Shown here: positions 6,701 through 15,710 of the stretch, in pieces
Numbering within the stretch: position 1 is the stretch's first letter
Layout: every line of letters begins with the position of its first letter
Assembly (NCBI GenBank): GCA_002729515.1
Contig: PBYF01000053.1
Location: forward strand, 1 to 38,498
Length of the DNA stretch: 38,498 nucleotides
From: Deltaproteobacteria bacterium
GTDB taxonomy: Bacteria > Myxococcota_A > UBA9160 > SMWR01
Direction of reading: 5' to 3'
Notes under the pieces: model-generated
Databases searched by the model: none
What the model saw: only the letters and a program-made list of their open reading frames with translations
What the model was told of the DNA's origin: nothing
Made by a program: the position numbers and the translations under genes

Positions 6701-9673
6701 GTGCCTAAGCTGAGAAAGACAAACCGGATCGCCGGATTCGTGGTGGATCATGCCGGCGCCATGGCCACGCTGCTCGGCCTCGCCACGCTCTTCTTCTTCT
6801 ATCCCTTGCTGAACGCGGCGCTGTCGGCCTTCGGGCAGCCGCTTCCCGGGCCGATGGTGCGCGTGGACACCAGCGCTCGGGACCTCTTCCCGGACCACCG
6901 CTTCATCAATGCCCAGGACAAGTTCGAGGGCTTCTTCGGAAATGCCTCACCCGTGGCACTCGCGCTCATCGTTGAAGAGGGGACGATCTTCGAGCCCGAA
7001 ACCCTGGCCAAGCTCAAGCGCGTGACCAACGCGCTCGACGGCTGGGGGTTCGAGAGCCACACGAAGGAACGCGACGCCCTGCGCGACGAACTCGAAGACG
7101 CCGGAATCGAGGACATCGGCGAGATCCGCAAGAGGCTCGATCTCGCCTACCCGCCCTACCCGGTGAACCACGACCAGACGCGCTCCCTGCTCCACCGCAG
7201 CACCACCATGTCCACTACGGACGCCGATGGAGCCACCCATTTCGAGCCTCTCGTAGAGGCTATTCCCACGACGCAGGCCGAAGCAGACGCGCTGCGCGAT
7301 CGCGCTCTCAGCTATCGGCCGGACCTGCTCGGGCAGCTCCTCACCCCGGACACGAAGGCTGCCCTGGTGAGCGTGCAGTTCGTCACGGACCGGCTCTCGA
7401 ATACGGAGACCTACCGGGCAATCTTCGACCACGTCCAGGGGATCGTCGAAAGTGAGCAGGATGCCAACCACCGCATCTACGTCGTCGGCCAGCCCATCAT
7501 CACCGGCTGGCTACTCCACCACGCCTGGGAAATGGGTGCCTCCGTGCTGGGTGCCGGAGTCCTGATCTTCGTTCTCCTATGGGCCTACTTCCGCCGCGCT
7601 CACGGAGTGCTGATTCCGCTGGTCGCGGCCAGCGTCACGGTCATCTGGGGCACCGGTTTCACCGGCTGGATGAACATCGCCTTCGATCCACTGGTGCTGG
7701 TGATTCCCATGCTGATCACCGCACGCGCCATCTCGCACACCGTACAGATGGCCGAACGCTTCTTCGAAGACTACGAGCGCCTCCAAGGCCAATTCGACGA
7801 TCTCGAACAGGCCAAGCGCGGGGCGGCTAAGAGCGCCATGGCGGAGCTCATCGTTCCGGGGACACTCGGCATCCTGACCGATGTGGCGGGTCTCCTGGTC
7901 ATCCTGGTCACCACGATCCCGCAGATGCGCAACCTCGGCATCTTCGGCGCATTCTGGGTCGCGGCCATCGTCTTCACCGTCGAGCTGCTGCACCCGGTCT
8001 TGATCACCCTGCTCCCGGCACCGCGCCACAGCGTCCACTACACGCCGCGCTGGATGAACCGTCTCATGGAGGCCCTGGGCCGCGGCGCGACGCACCCCAC
8101 GGGTCGCTGGCTCATCGCGCTGGGAACGGTGCTGATCTTCGCGTCGGCCACCTACGTCGTGCTCACGCAATCGGTCATCGGAGAGTCTCGCCCGGGCACG
8201 TCGCTCTTCTGGCCGGATCACCCTGTGAATGTCTCCGTCGGTGTTCTGAGTGAACGTTTTGGCGGCGCCGACACACTGCTGGTCTACGCGGATGGGGACC
8301 GCCGCCAGGCCGTCGAAGACCAACGCGTGCTGGCAACCATGGAGAGCCTCGAACGCAAGCTCCGCGCCGAAACCGGTGCATCCCGGTCTTTTTCGTTGGT
8401 GAATCTCATCAAGGCAGTGAACCGGTCTTTCAACTACGGAGATCCGCGTTTCGCCTACATTCCGTCCGGCTCCTTTACGCGTACCTGGATCTTCCAGGTC
8501 CGTCAGGGCGCCCCGCCTGGAACACTGCGCCCTCTACTCACCGACGACGGACGTGCGGCGTCTCTCACTCTCTTCTATCCGGACCACAAGGGCGACACGA
8601 TCCGGCGTGCCATTGCCACGGCCGAGCGCTTTATCGAAGAAAATCCCATCGGTGTGGTAGCGATCCGCCTCGACGAGGACCACGGCATGCCGGACCAACC
8701 CGTCTACCACCCGGACCGCCTGACGGACTTCCTCTACTACATGATCGGACCGCTGCTCCCCGTGCGGTCTCATTCGCTCGGGGTTCGCGTCCGCAACAAC
8801 GGCGAATACGAAGCAGTGGAGATCCGTTCCGTGGCCGAAGACGGTGTGCCCCCTTGGCTCGAAGACTTCCGGGAAGAGGCCCACTATGCCTATGAAGATG
8901 CCGAGGACAACGCCATCAACGGCCGCATCTTCACCTGGCCCGAACACCTGAACGACTGGGGGCCCGACGACGTCGACGAGTGGTGGGAGAGCGACAACCT
9001 CGGATTGCGCGCCGTGGCGGTGGGGGAAGACGCACTCGTGGTGCACGATCTGCGCCAACCCGACTCCGTTCCCACCTACCAGCCAACACAGGCCTACAGC
9101 CGTGGCGTGCAGTTCGTGCTGGCGGGGGGCCTCATGGGCATGCTGGCGGCGGTGAACGAGGAGGTGGAACGGAGCCACCTGGCCAACATTTCCCTCATCT
9201 TCGCCGTCATCTTCGTGCTCCACTCGGTCACGTACCGCTCGAGCCTGAGCGGCGGGATCATCCTGCTCCAGATCGCCACGGCCACGCTGCTTTCCTTGGC
9301 CTACATGGCGCTTCGCGGCGTGGGCCTCAACGTCCACACGCTCCCGGTACAGGCCGTGGGTGTGGGTATCGGCGTCGACTACGCGATCTACATCGTCGAC
9401 CGCATCCGGCAGGAGTGCGCCGCTGGTCGAGACGTAGATGAGTCCATCCGCACCGCAATCCGTACCACCGGCATGGCCGTCACGTTCACGGCCACCACCA
9501 TCGTGGGTGGGATCTTGTTCTGGGTGTTTTCGAACCTGCGCTTCCAGGCCGAGATGGCCCAACTCTTGATCATCCTGATGGTGATCAACATGCTGGGCGC
9601 GGTTACGGTGGTGCCGGCCTTCTACGCAATCCTGAAACCGGGCGGTATCGGGCGGCGGGGCGGAGCCGGCTAG
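6701..9673 (+). CDS. RND/MMPL-family exporter
   Basis: This 990-residue inner-membrane protein has the RND plan: a membrane helix at about 20-41, a first periplasmic domain, a helix bundle at about 280-490, a long second periplasmic domain (about 490-828) and a final bundle (830-981). The second half carries the proton-relay signature GVGIGVDYAIYIVDR with Asp893. The matching place in the first half reads LITARAISHTVQMAERF and has no Asp. It resembles COG1033/MMPL-type exporters of hydrophobic compounds, and no periplasmic adaptor or outer-membrane factor is adjacent. The start is a GTG without a strong ribosome site; ATG 6761 is inside the first helix, so GTG is preferred. Context suggests a lipid or sterol substrate, as inference. 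Confidence 0.9.
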   Translation: MPKLRKTNRIAGFVVDHAGAMATLLGLATLFFFYPLLNAALSAFGQPLPGPMVRVDTSARDLFPDHRFINAQDKFEGFFGNASPVALALIVEEGTIFEPETLAKLKRVTNALDGWGFESHTKERDALRDELEDAGIEDIGEIRKRLDLAYPPYPVNHDQTRSLLHRSTTMSTTDADGATHFEPLVEAIPTTQAEADALRDRALSYRPDLLGQLLTPDTKAALVSVQFVTDRLSNTETYRAIFDHVQGIVESEQDANHRIYVVGQPIITGWLLHHAWEMGASVLGAGVLIFVLLWAYFRRAHGVLIPLVAASVTVIWGTGFTGWMNIAFDPLVLVIPMLITARAISHTVQMAERFFEDYERLQGQFDDLEQAKRGAAKSAMAELIVPGTLGILTDVAGLLVILVTTIPQMRNLGIFGAFWVAAIVFTVELLHPVLITLLPAPRHSVHYTPRWMNRLMEALGRGATHPTGRWLIALGTVLIFASATYVVLTQSVIGESRPGTSLFWPDHPVNVSVGVLSERFGGADTLLVYADGDRRQAVEDQRVLATMESLERKLRAETGASRSFSLVNLIKAVNRSFNYGDPRFAYIPSGSFTRTWIFQVRQGAPPGTLRPLLTDDGRAASLTLFYPDHKGDTIRRAIATAERFIEENPIGVVAIRLDEDHGMPDQPVYHPDRLTDFLYYMIGPLLPVRSHSLGVRVRNNGEYEAVEIRSVAEDGVPPWLEDFREEAHYAYEDAEDNAINGRIFTWPEHLNDWGPDDVDEWWESDNLGLRAVAVGEDALVVHDLRQPDSVPTYQPTQAYSRGVQFVLAGGLMGMLAAVNEEVERSHLANISLIFAVIFVLHSVTYRSSLSGGIILLQIATATLLSLAYMALRGVGLNVHTLPVQAVGVGIGVDYAIYIVDRIRQECAAGRDVDESIRTAIRTTGMAVTFTATTIVGGILFWVFSNLRFQAEMAQLLIILMVINMLGAVTVVPAFYAILKPGGIGRRGGAG

Positions 9674-9684
9674 CGCCGAGGCTG

Positions 9685-9840
9685 TCAGCGCACGCATTCG
9701 AAGTCCTTCGGCACGCGCTCGATGCGCTCGGCGAAGAATTCGCTCCAGTAGTCGGTGTAGAGGTACGCCGCCAGGTCTGCACCGCCCTCGGTCCAGGCTG
9801 CTGAGAAGACCCGGACGAGGTGCGCGCTCCGGCTTCGCTG
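9685..9840 (-). pseudogene. Protein C-terminal remnant of unknown family
   Basis: The minus strand just downstream of ald has a frame ending in DLAAYLYTDYWSEFFAERIE and then RVPKDFECVR before a TGA. Composition, aromatic content and GC-ending codons look like a real protein end. There is no start codon in this frame before it meets the ald coding region in another frame. I read it as the tail of a truncated gene; I do not recognise the family. Confidence 0.35.
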
Positions 9841-9841
9841 A

Positions 9842-10951
9842 TCACCGGCCGTTCGGAAGCGCGCCGACCCCCATTCCAAGTGAATCCGCCACGCCCTCGT
9901 GGACCAGGGATCCGCACCACACGTTGGCTCCCAGGCCGAGGGATGGACTCCCGCAGACAGCGGCTTCGACACCCTCGGACGCGATCTGCTGGATGAACGG
10001 GAGCGTGGTGTTCGCAAGCGCGCGGGTCGATGTCTGGGGTACGGCACCCGGCATGTTGGCCACGCCGTAGTGGATGACGTCATGGACGAGATAAGTGGGA
10101 TCCGCGTGAGTCGTCGGGCGGATCGTTTCGACACATCCGCCCTGGTCGACCGCCACGTCGACGATGACGGACCCCGGTGTCATCCGGCTTACCATGTCTT
10201 CGGTCACGAGAGTCGGTGCGCGACGCCCGTTCACGTAAACCGCACCCACCACGAGATCTGCCTGGGAGACCGAACGTTCGATGCTGGCCGTGTCCGCGTA
10301 GAGGGTGCTGAGTTCACCGTGAAAGATGTCGTACAGGTAGGTCAGCCGCTTGAGGTCGATGTCGAAGATGTCGACCTCGGCGCCCAGGGCGTGCGCCACC
10401 CGTGCGGCGTTGATCCCCACGGTGCCGGCGCCGATGACTGCGACCCGCCCGCGAGCCACGCCGGGCACTCCGCCGAGCAAGATGCCCTTGCCTCCGCGAT
10501 CCTTCTGCAGGAGTCCGACACCGATCTGCGTCGCCAGACGGCCCGCGACTTCGCTCATCGGTGCAAGGACGGGAAAGGATCCGTCGGGATTCTGGATGGT
10601 TTCGTAGGCAAGCGCAATCACATCGGCGTCACACAGACAAGTGGTGAGATCGCGGTTCGCTGCCAGGTGGAGATAGGTGAAGAGAACCTGCCCGGAACGC
10701 ATGAGTGCAACCTCGTCAGTGACCGGCTCCTTCACCTTGACGACGAGATCGGGCTCCGACCAGACTTCCTCGCGGCTCGCGATTCGCGCGCCGGCCCGCT
10801 CGAAATCCTCATCGCAAAAGCCGCTCCCCACGCCGGCTCCCTGTTCGACCCAGATTTCGTGCCCCGAACGCACGAGGCTCGTGACCGTGTCGGGAACCAT
10901 TCCGACCCGGTACTCCATTACCTTGGTTTCGCGAGGTACCCCGATGTGCAT
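9842..10951 (-). CDS. ald: Alanine dehydrogenase
   Basis: This 369-residue enzyme matches the family length of about 370. It interconverts L-alanine and pyruvate plus ammonia with NAD(H) in the cytoplasm. The N-terminal GVPRETKVMEYRVGMVP is the classic opening. The catalytic Lys lies in VKVKEP and the catalytic His in YLHLA. The Rossmann NAD loop is VIGAGTVGINAARVAHALGA with the following acidic strand end VDIFDID. ATG 10951 is chosen because AGGGAGA sits just upstream; the frame reaches eight codons further. It is probably transcribed alone, since the gap above it to cti holds only a gene remnant. No regulator is adjacent. Confidence 0.96.
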   Translation of the reverse strand: MHIGVPRETKVMEYRVGMVPDTVTSLVRSGHEIWVEQGAGVGSGFCDEDFERAGARIASREEVWSEPDLVVKVKEPVTDEVALMRSGQVLFTYLHLAANRDLTTCLCDADVIALAYETIQNPDGSFPVLAPMSEVAGRLATQIGVGLLQKDRGGKGILLGGVPGVARGRVAVIGAGTVGINAARVAHALGAEVDIFDIDLKRLTYLYDIFHGELSTLYADTASIERSVSQADLVVGAVYVNGRRAPTLVTEDMVSRMTPGSVIVDVAVDQGGCVETIRPTTHADPTYLVHDVIHYGVANMPGAVPQTSTRALANTTLPFIQQIASEGVEAAVCGSPSLGLGANVWCGSLVHEGVADSLGMGVGALPNGR

Positions 10952-11127
10952 GCGTTCTCCCTTTGTCTTGGGCAAACCGTCCGGCGTTGAAGCTGCATAT
11001 GTACACTAGTTGACTCCCCGGCTACATCACATCGACGGAGACGCCATGTCCCGGCCCGCTCCGTGCCCCCTTTTTGGGTGATTCTGCTCACTGGGCTGCT
11101 GGCACGCAGCCTCGCGGCCGATCGCGC

Positions 11128-11345
11128 TTTCTCATCGAGCGCTGGCCCGAGGGCGAGCCTTCAAACCCCCTTCATATCCAGCGCCTGGAAGACGAGCCCG
11201 GCAACTGCTCGAACGCCTCGAGTGCAATTGAGTACACCGGAACGCGGGTGCGGCTGCTCGGGGAAGAGGGGTGCGCCATGGCGGCCATCGCGGAGATGGT
11301 TCACCACACGCGTCTCGATTGCGTGATCGAGCGTGGAGTTCAGGA
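11128..11345 (+). pseudogene. Internal fragment of an acyl-CoA dehydrogenase gene
   Basis: A plus-strand frame in the ald-cti gap reads FLIERWPEGEPSNPLHIQRL, a changed DEPGN, then CSNASSAIEYTGT, LLGEEG and EMVHHTRLDCVI. This matches the middle beta-domain of acyl-CoA dehydrogenases, whose usual text is FFIQRLKDKLGNRSNASSE, GEEGRGV and IIEMVNHTRLDCV-like. Key glycines of GEEGRGV are lost (GEEGCAM) and both ends of the roughly 550-residue enzyme are missing, so this is a decayed remnant. The bases around it (10952-11356) hold no intact gene. Confidence 0.7.
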
Positions 11346-11356
11346 GGGGCTCCGGC

Positions 11357-13720
11357 TCAGTAGACGTGGTCGAAGAGGTCGTAGTACGAGAGGTCGAAGA
11401 CGCCGGCGGCGATTCCGCGATGCTGGAAGTTCCAGGCGTTGAACCAGTCGTAGATCTCCCAGAACTTCTCGCTGTTGCGCAGCACGGCGTACTTGTCGCG
11501 GAAAGCGATGAATTCTCCCAGCGTCGTGACGGCACTCAGCTCCTTCACGAAGTCGGCCGCCTGTGCCAGGTCCATCTCGACAAAAAGGTTTGGAAAGCCG
11601 CCCACCACGTCTTCGTACACACTCAGGGTATCGAGGTCGGGCAGCGCCTCCCCGTTTTCGAAGAGGATCGTGTACTGCGTCTTGTAGACGCGGTTCGCAA
11701 TCAGGCTGTACAGGCGAGACTCCTGGCCAGAGTTGAGCTTCAGCATGCTGACACTCGGCAGGAAGCGCGGGAATTTGTAATCGGTGGTGACCGTGAGGGT
11801 GGAAATTGCCTTCCTCCAATCCTCAAAGCTCGAGATTCCCTGCTCGAGCGGGTAGGCAGTTTTCACGGACGGATTCAGCGGGTCGAGCGGGCCGCTGATC
11901 ACGGGGCCGAGATGCTGGCGAAGCTGCTGCACCACGCTCTGCAGCGGCCGCCTCGAGTCGACCTTCACCCGCGTCGGCAGGCTGCCGTCCGGATCCGGGG
12001 CTAGCCAGAGCGCCATGCGACCGATCCCCTGCGACCAGTCCTTGCGCAGCCTCTCGCGCTCCTCGGGCAGAACGAGCAGCAGAAAGCGATCTTCGAACTG
12101 CTGGCGCAGGAAGTTGAAGAAACCCACGGTTTCGAGCTTGTCCGCATCCCCGCCCCAATATTCGAAATGGGCGACCGTGTCGTAGTAGATGCGCTCGAAG
12201 CCGCTGTATCCCATCAGCCAGAGGGTCCGCGGCATCCCGCCGCCAGCGCCCTGCATCACCCAGGTATTGCTCTCGTGGCGCAGCACCGTGAGCCAAGCGT
12301 TCGGATTCTCCTGGTTTCCGTCCCAGACCTCGTCGATCGAATAGCCCTCCGGATAGATGCGCCGCAGAGCCTTCGTATACGCTTCTTCGTACGTGTGGTT
12401 GCCCTCCGGCGAGCGGTCCATGAAGGGCTCCCAACTCGACAGCCCGAGCATCGGGTCGATCACGCTGATGTCCTTGTCGGGATCGACGAAGTAGACCCAG
12501 AAGTGGTCCTTGACGGCGTAGGTCGCGGCCTGTCCCAGACAGACCGGACCCGACGTGATGCCACCGACGATCACCGCCGAGTTCTCGATCAGGAACCTGT
12601 AGCGGCTCTTCACCGGAATCGCGGCGAAGGTCTCAAAGGGATTCCGGCTGCCCCAGGGCGGGCTCGGGTTCGCACCCTGCTCCCACGCAACGTCGAGGAA
12701 GAGTTCTTCCAGGTACTTGCGCTTTTCGCTGGAGAGCTCCCAGATGAAGTGGTTCTTCTGGACGGGCTTCACCGTCTGCTTCTTCAGCCGGTAGAAGAAG
12801 GTGTCGACGCCGGCATACGTCTTGGGGTCGTCATAAGGGTGGGGGGTATCGATCACCTCGACCGGCCGGCCGGTCGGTGTCTTCGAGCGCACCAGGCGGA
12901 AGCTATCGCCGGGGCTTTCCTTCAGTGCGATGGAGGCCAGGAACGTGTGGTCGAAGATGTAGCGGCTGACGAGCTTCATCCGGTCGTCGTCGCGATTGAA
13001 GAAACTCTCCCACGCGGCCACCGCTGCCAGATTCGCGGGCAACGCGGCTGCCGCCAGCTCTTCCGCGAGCGGCCCGGGCGAGCCGCTCGCCACCCAGGCA
13101 TTGAGCGTGTCGAGCTGGCTCTTTTCCAGTGCGGGCACGCCGTACGGCATGCCCTGGGCGGGGCTCTTGGCAAGATTCGCCGCGAGTTCCTCTGGTGTAG
13201 CCGGACAGGTGTACTCGTAGCGGTCCTCGTAGCTGGGCATCAGCGCCTTGCGCGAAAAACCCGGCTGGTTGTGTTCGTAACCGGTATGGACCTGCCGGGA
13301 CAGGAGCGACCCGGCCAGGCGAGCCTTCGCGTCGCCCCCTCGCGAGACCACGGGCCAGAAGCCAACCTCGCGCCAGGCCTCCGTGGTGGTGTGCACGTTC
13401 ATCCCGGTTCTCAGGACTGCATCCATTCGGATCGAATAAGGGTTCTTGCCGGAGCCCCCGCGATCCGCACCGGCAAAGGAGGTGAGATTTACGTTGCACG
13501 GTGAGCCCAGGCAGCTGTGGCAGGCGATACAGCGCGCATCGAAGATCGGCTGCACGTCTTTCAGATAGGCGGGAAACGTCGCGACCGGCTCCTTGGCAGC
13601 AGCAATCGCCTGCGTTGCCTCGGCTTCGGTCCAGTCGTCCCCGCTACCGCAATGCAACGAGGCCAGGCAAGCGGCGAGGACGAGGTATCCGAGGGGCCCG
13701 CGGCCAGGGCGACATTTCAT
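11357..13720 (-). CDS. cti: Fatty acid cis/trans isomerase, periplasmic haem-c protein
   Basis: This 787-residue protein matches Cti of pseudomonads and vibrios (about 760-790). Cti converts cis to trans double bonds in membrane phospholipid acyl chains without an energy source, stiffening the membrane under solvent or heat stress. The start has a signal peptide (hydrophobic residues 9-23 ending at Cys24, a weak lipobox). A cytochrome-c haem site, CIACH (64-68), follows in the segment with QPIFDARC. The long downstream domain carries family segments such as NHFIWELSS and TWVMQGAGGGMPRTLW. ATG 13720 overlaps the stop of a truncated oxidoreductase frame as ATGA; ribosome site weak. It fits the lipid theme of the window. 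Confidence 0.92.
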   Translation of the reverse strand: MKCRPGRGPLGYLVLAACLASLHCGSGDDWTEAEATQAIAAAKEPVATFPAYLKDVQPIFDARCIACHSCLGSPCNVNLTSFAGADRGGSGKNPYSIRMDAVLRTGMNVHTTTEAWREVGFWPVVSRGGDAKARLAGSLLSRQVHTGYEHNQPGFSRKALMPSYEDRYEYTCPATPEELAANLAKSPAQGMPYGVPALEKSQLDTLNAWVASGSPGPLAEELAAAALPANLAAVAAWESFFNRDDDRMKLVSRYIFDHTFLASIALKESPGDSFRLVRSKTPTGRPVEVIDTPHPYDDPKTYAGVDTFFYRLKKQTVKPVQKNHFIWELSSEKRKYLEELFLDVAWEQGANPSPPWGSRNPFETFAAIPVKSRYRFLIENSAVIVGGITSGPVCLGQAATYAVKDHFWVYFVDPDKDISVIDPMLGLSSWEPFMDRSPEGNHTYEEAYTKALRRIYPEGYSIDEVWDGNQENPNAWLTVLRHESNTWVMQGAGGGMPRTLWLMGYSGFERIYYDTVAHFEYWGGDADKLETVGFFNFLRQQFEDRFLLLVLPEERERLRKDWSQGIGRMALWLAPDPDGSLPTRVKVDSRRPLQSVVQQLRQHLGPVISGPLDPLNPSVKTAYPLEQGISSFEDWRKAISTLTVTTDYKFPRFLPSVSMLKLNSGQESRLYSLIANRVYKTQYTILFENGEALPDLDTLSVYEDVVGGFPNLFVEMDLAQAADFVKELSAVTTLGEFIAFRDKYAVLRNSEKFWEIYDWFNAWNFQHRGIAAGVFDLSYYDLFDHVY

Positions 13721-13854
13721 GGGCCCATCACCATCACTCGGTCGCAGCCCGCAGCCTCGGCGGCCTTGGCTCGCGCGGCCACGCAGTCGAGAATCTCTTC
13801 GGGGCGCGAACCCGGACAGGTGAAGCTGGAGATCTGGTAGCCGAGACGATTCAT
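13717..13854 (-). pseudogene. N-terminal fragment of an LLM-class (F420-type) oxidoreductase
   Basis: The frame opens MNRLGYQISSFTCPG and continues EEILDCVAARAKAAEAAGCD then RVMVMGP before a stop. This is the first strand-helix-strand unit of luciferase-like F420-dependent oxidoreductases, where FGYQIP, FTYPG and AEAAGFDSVWVMDHF are typical. It ends after 45 residues, exactly where the family motif would continue DHF, and its TGA overlaps the ATG of cti. The remaining roughly 250 residues are absent. I infer a deletion or recombination junction that placed cti behind the start of this gene, perhaps borrowing its promoter and translation. Confidence 0.68.
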
Positions 13855-14064
13855 GGGGGGGCTCTGGTGCAGGCTTTGCGATTTTGTGCTTTCGGAGCCG
13901 CACACTCTATGACAATTCCTCGGTCGAGACGACGGTCGGCGGGAAACGCCTCGCACGTGCAAGCGGGGTCGGGTAGGATGCACCGATGTGAACCGACACT
14001 AACCTTGTGGGGCGAAACCCGCATTCGTACCCATGACCATGGCGATCTTTCCGACGGAGGGCTC

Positions 14065-14829
14065 ATGATCAAAAAGCGCAGCTTCAAGGCTGGCGAAGTT
14101 CTGCTCCAGGAAAAAAGCCTCGGGGAGAACGCGTTCATCATCGACCACGGCCGGGTCGAAGTGACCGAGCGCGTGGGAGACCGCGACGTCCACCTCGCCT
14201 ACCTGGGCTCCGGCGATACATGCGGAGAGATGAGCATGGTGGACGACAAGCCGCGCAGCGCGACCGTCACCGCGTTAGAGGACACGAAAGTCAGCGAGAT
14301 GGATCACGACGGTCTGTACGAGGCGCTCCAGACCGATCCGGAAGTTGCAATCGGTCTACTGCGTGCGCTGTTCGAGCGGCTGCGCGAAGCCAATACACGC
14401 ATCCAACAACTGGAAGCCGCATCCGCCCCGTCTCGAAGCACCGAAGCGAAGCCCGAGGCGCTGCCCACAGTGGTTATCGAGGCGCGGACCGCCGAAGCAA
14501 AGACTGCGCTGCCCGGTGGCTCCTGCACGATCGACAGGTTCCCGTTTCGGATTGGACGCGTGAGCCACAACCCCCTGGTCCACAACGACCTGGAACTTTC
14601 GGATTCGATCCCCTGGCAGATCTCGCGCCACCACGTGGCCGTCATCGTGCAGGATTCCCGCGTCGGCATCGTCGACCGCGGCAGCCACCTGGGAAGCAAG
14701 CTCGACAGTACACGCATCGGTGGGGAACACGCCCCCGGCCCCGTCTTCCCCGAGGGAGCCGAGAGCACGCTCGTGCTGGGAACGAACGATTCGCCGTACG
14801 AGTTCAAGCTGGTGATAAAGCGCGGGTAG
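14065..14829 (+). CDS. Cyclic-nucleotide-binding domain plus FHA domain protein
   Basis: This 254-residue cytoplasmic protein has two sensor modules. Residues 1-115 form a cNMP-binding beta-barrel of the CRP/PKA-R type; its phosphate cassette reads GEMSMVDDKPRSATV (54-68), with conserved Glu55 and Arg64. A helical linker follows (about 85-115, ending in a RIQQLEAA coil). A forkhead-associated domain occupies about 150-254 with FRIGRVSHNP, the SRHHVAV core and DRGSHLGSK, matching the FHA pattern GR, SRxH and NG-like loop. FHA domains bind phosphothreonine, so the protein could link cyclic-nucleotide level to Ser/Thr kinase signalling; that is inference. There is no DNA-binding domain. The ATG has a clear GGAGG upstream. 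Confidence 0.85.
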   Translation: MIKKRSFKAGEVLLQEKSLGENAFIIDHGRVEVTERVGDRDVHLAYLGSGDTCGEMSMVDDKPRSATVTALEDTKVSEMDHDGLYEALQTDPEVAIGLLRALFERLREANTRIQQLEAASAPSRSTEAKPEALPTVVIEARTAEAKTALPGGSCTIDRFPFRIGRVSHNPLVHNDLELSDSIPWQISRHHVAVIVQDSRVGIVDRGSHLGSKLDSTRIGGEHAPGPVFPEGAESTLVLGTNDSPYEFKLVIKRG

Positions 14830-14934
14830 GGAAATGCGGCGGGCATCTGCGGAGCTGCGCCAGGTCCTCCACCGGGACACCAGCCTGCCTCGAGCGACCT
14901 GCAAATCCGCAACAGCCACTGCGGAGGCAATGAC

Positions 14935-15477
14935 ATGACTGAAGAGGGGTCGGCTACCAAGAATCTCGCATCTCGATATTTCGGCACCTCTCAGGTGTTG
15001 TTGATCCTCATCTTTCTCGTCAGCGGAGTGGGCGTGGCGCTCACGGATATGTCGCCGAACTGGGGACGCTGGTTCTGGCTGGCAGTGGTGCCGTTGCTGG
15101 CGGCCACCAGCCTCCACGAGGGCTGGGTTCGGGCGAAGGCCCGGGGTGACAGCTGGTGGTTCATCCTGCGCAAGCAGATCTTCCACTGGGTGGGTCTCCT
15201 CGGGGCACTCGAAGTCGTCTTCGTTCTCTACGGGACCAATCGCATCAATGCGCCCGAGGCCGGCCTCTTTTCCCTCTTGTCCGTTGCCCTGGCCAGCTTC
15301 CTGGCGGGGATCCACTTCCACTGGCACTTCGGCGTACTCGGTATCCTCTTGGCCGGATCGACCATCCTGGTGGCTTGGATCGAGGCATCGGTGTGGATCG
15401 TGATCCCCGTCTCGGTGATCGTGGTCGCCGTGATGATCTTCATCGGCGAAAGGACGGCGCGAAAGCAAGCGGCCTGA
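14935..15477 (+). CDS. Small polytopic membrane protein of unknown function
   Basis: This 180-residue protein has about six predicted membrane helices (roughly 18-38, 46-65, 80-99, 108-126, 130-150 and 152-171) and a basic C-terminus. A His-rich spot, GIHFHWHFG, lies between helices 4 and 5, and the loop after helix 2 reads SLHEGWVRAKARG. I do not recognise a family. It starts 105 bases after the cNMP-FHA gene on the same strand, behind a GGAGG (GCGGAGGCAATGAC), so the two may be co-transcribed. Confidence 0.75.
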   Translation: MTEEGSATKNLASRYFGTSQVLLILIFLVSGVGVALTDMSPNWGRWFWLAVVPLLAATSLHEGWVRAKARGDSWWFILRKQIFHWVGLLGALEVVFVLYGTNRINAPEAGLFSLLSVALASFLAGIHFHWHFGVLGILLAGSTILVAWIEASVWIVIPVSVIVVAVMIFIGERTARKQAA

Positions 15478-15543
15478 AAGAGCGTCGATCTGCAACCTGG
15501 GTTCGCTGAATCCGTGCCGATCGAACGCCGCGCGAGGACGTCT

Positions 15544-15651
15544 TCAGCCAACGACCTTCGACTCCAGGAAGAACGTCCGGAGCGCACCGCGGTTCTTCAG
15601 GTCGACCAACCCGCGCTCTTTGAGCTCGTACTTCCCCTCCAGGAGCCGGGG
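15544..15651 (-). pseudogene. C-terminal fragment of a class III nucleotidyl cyclase
   Basis: The minus strand reads LLEGKYELKERGLVDLKNRG followed by ALRTFFLESKVVG and TGA. This closely follows the last strands of adenylate/guanylate cyclase catalytic domains (usual text: F-x-x-RG-x-I-x-L-K-x-K-G-x-x-x-T-Y/F-FL). An in-frame TGA stands just upstream, so only about 35 residues remain and no start exists. The other bases of the 15478-15710 gap show nothing else. It is notable beside a cNMP-binding protein gene, but the fragment cannot be active. Confidence 0.6.
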
Positions 15652-15710
15652 AGTTCAAGCCACTCGACACCACCTCCGTACCCCGCGTCACTGGGGCGAC
15701 TCACCACCCA

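Noticed and set aside
5054..6898. A 614-codon minus-strand open frame across the hydrolase gene
   Set aside because: It is antisense to a gene with clear hydrolase motifs and owes its length to high GC. Only the short P450-like stretch at 6482-6613 is meaningful.
12167..13504. A 445-codon plus-strand frame inside cti
   Set aside because: It is antisense to a well-supported Cti protein and has no ribosome site.
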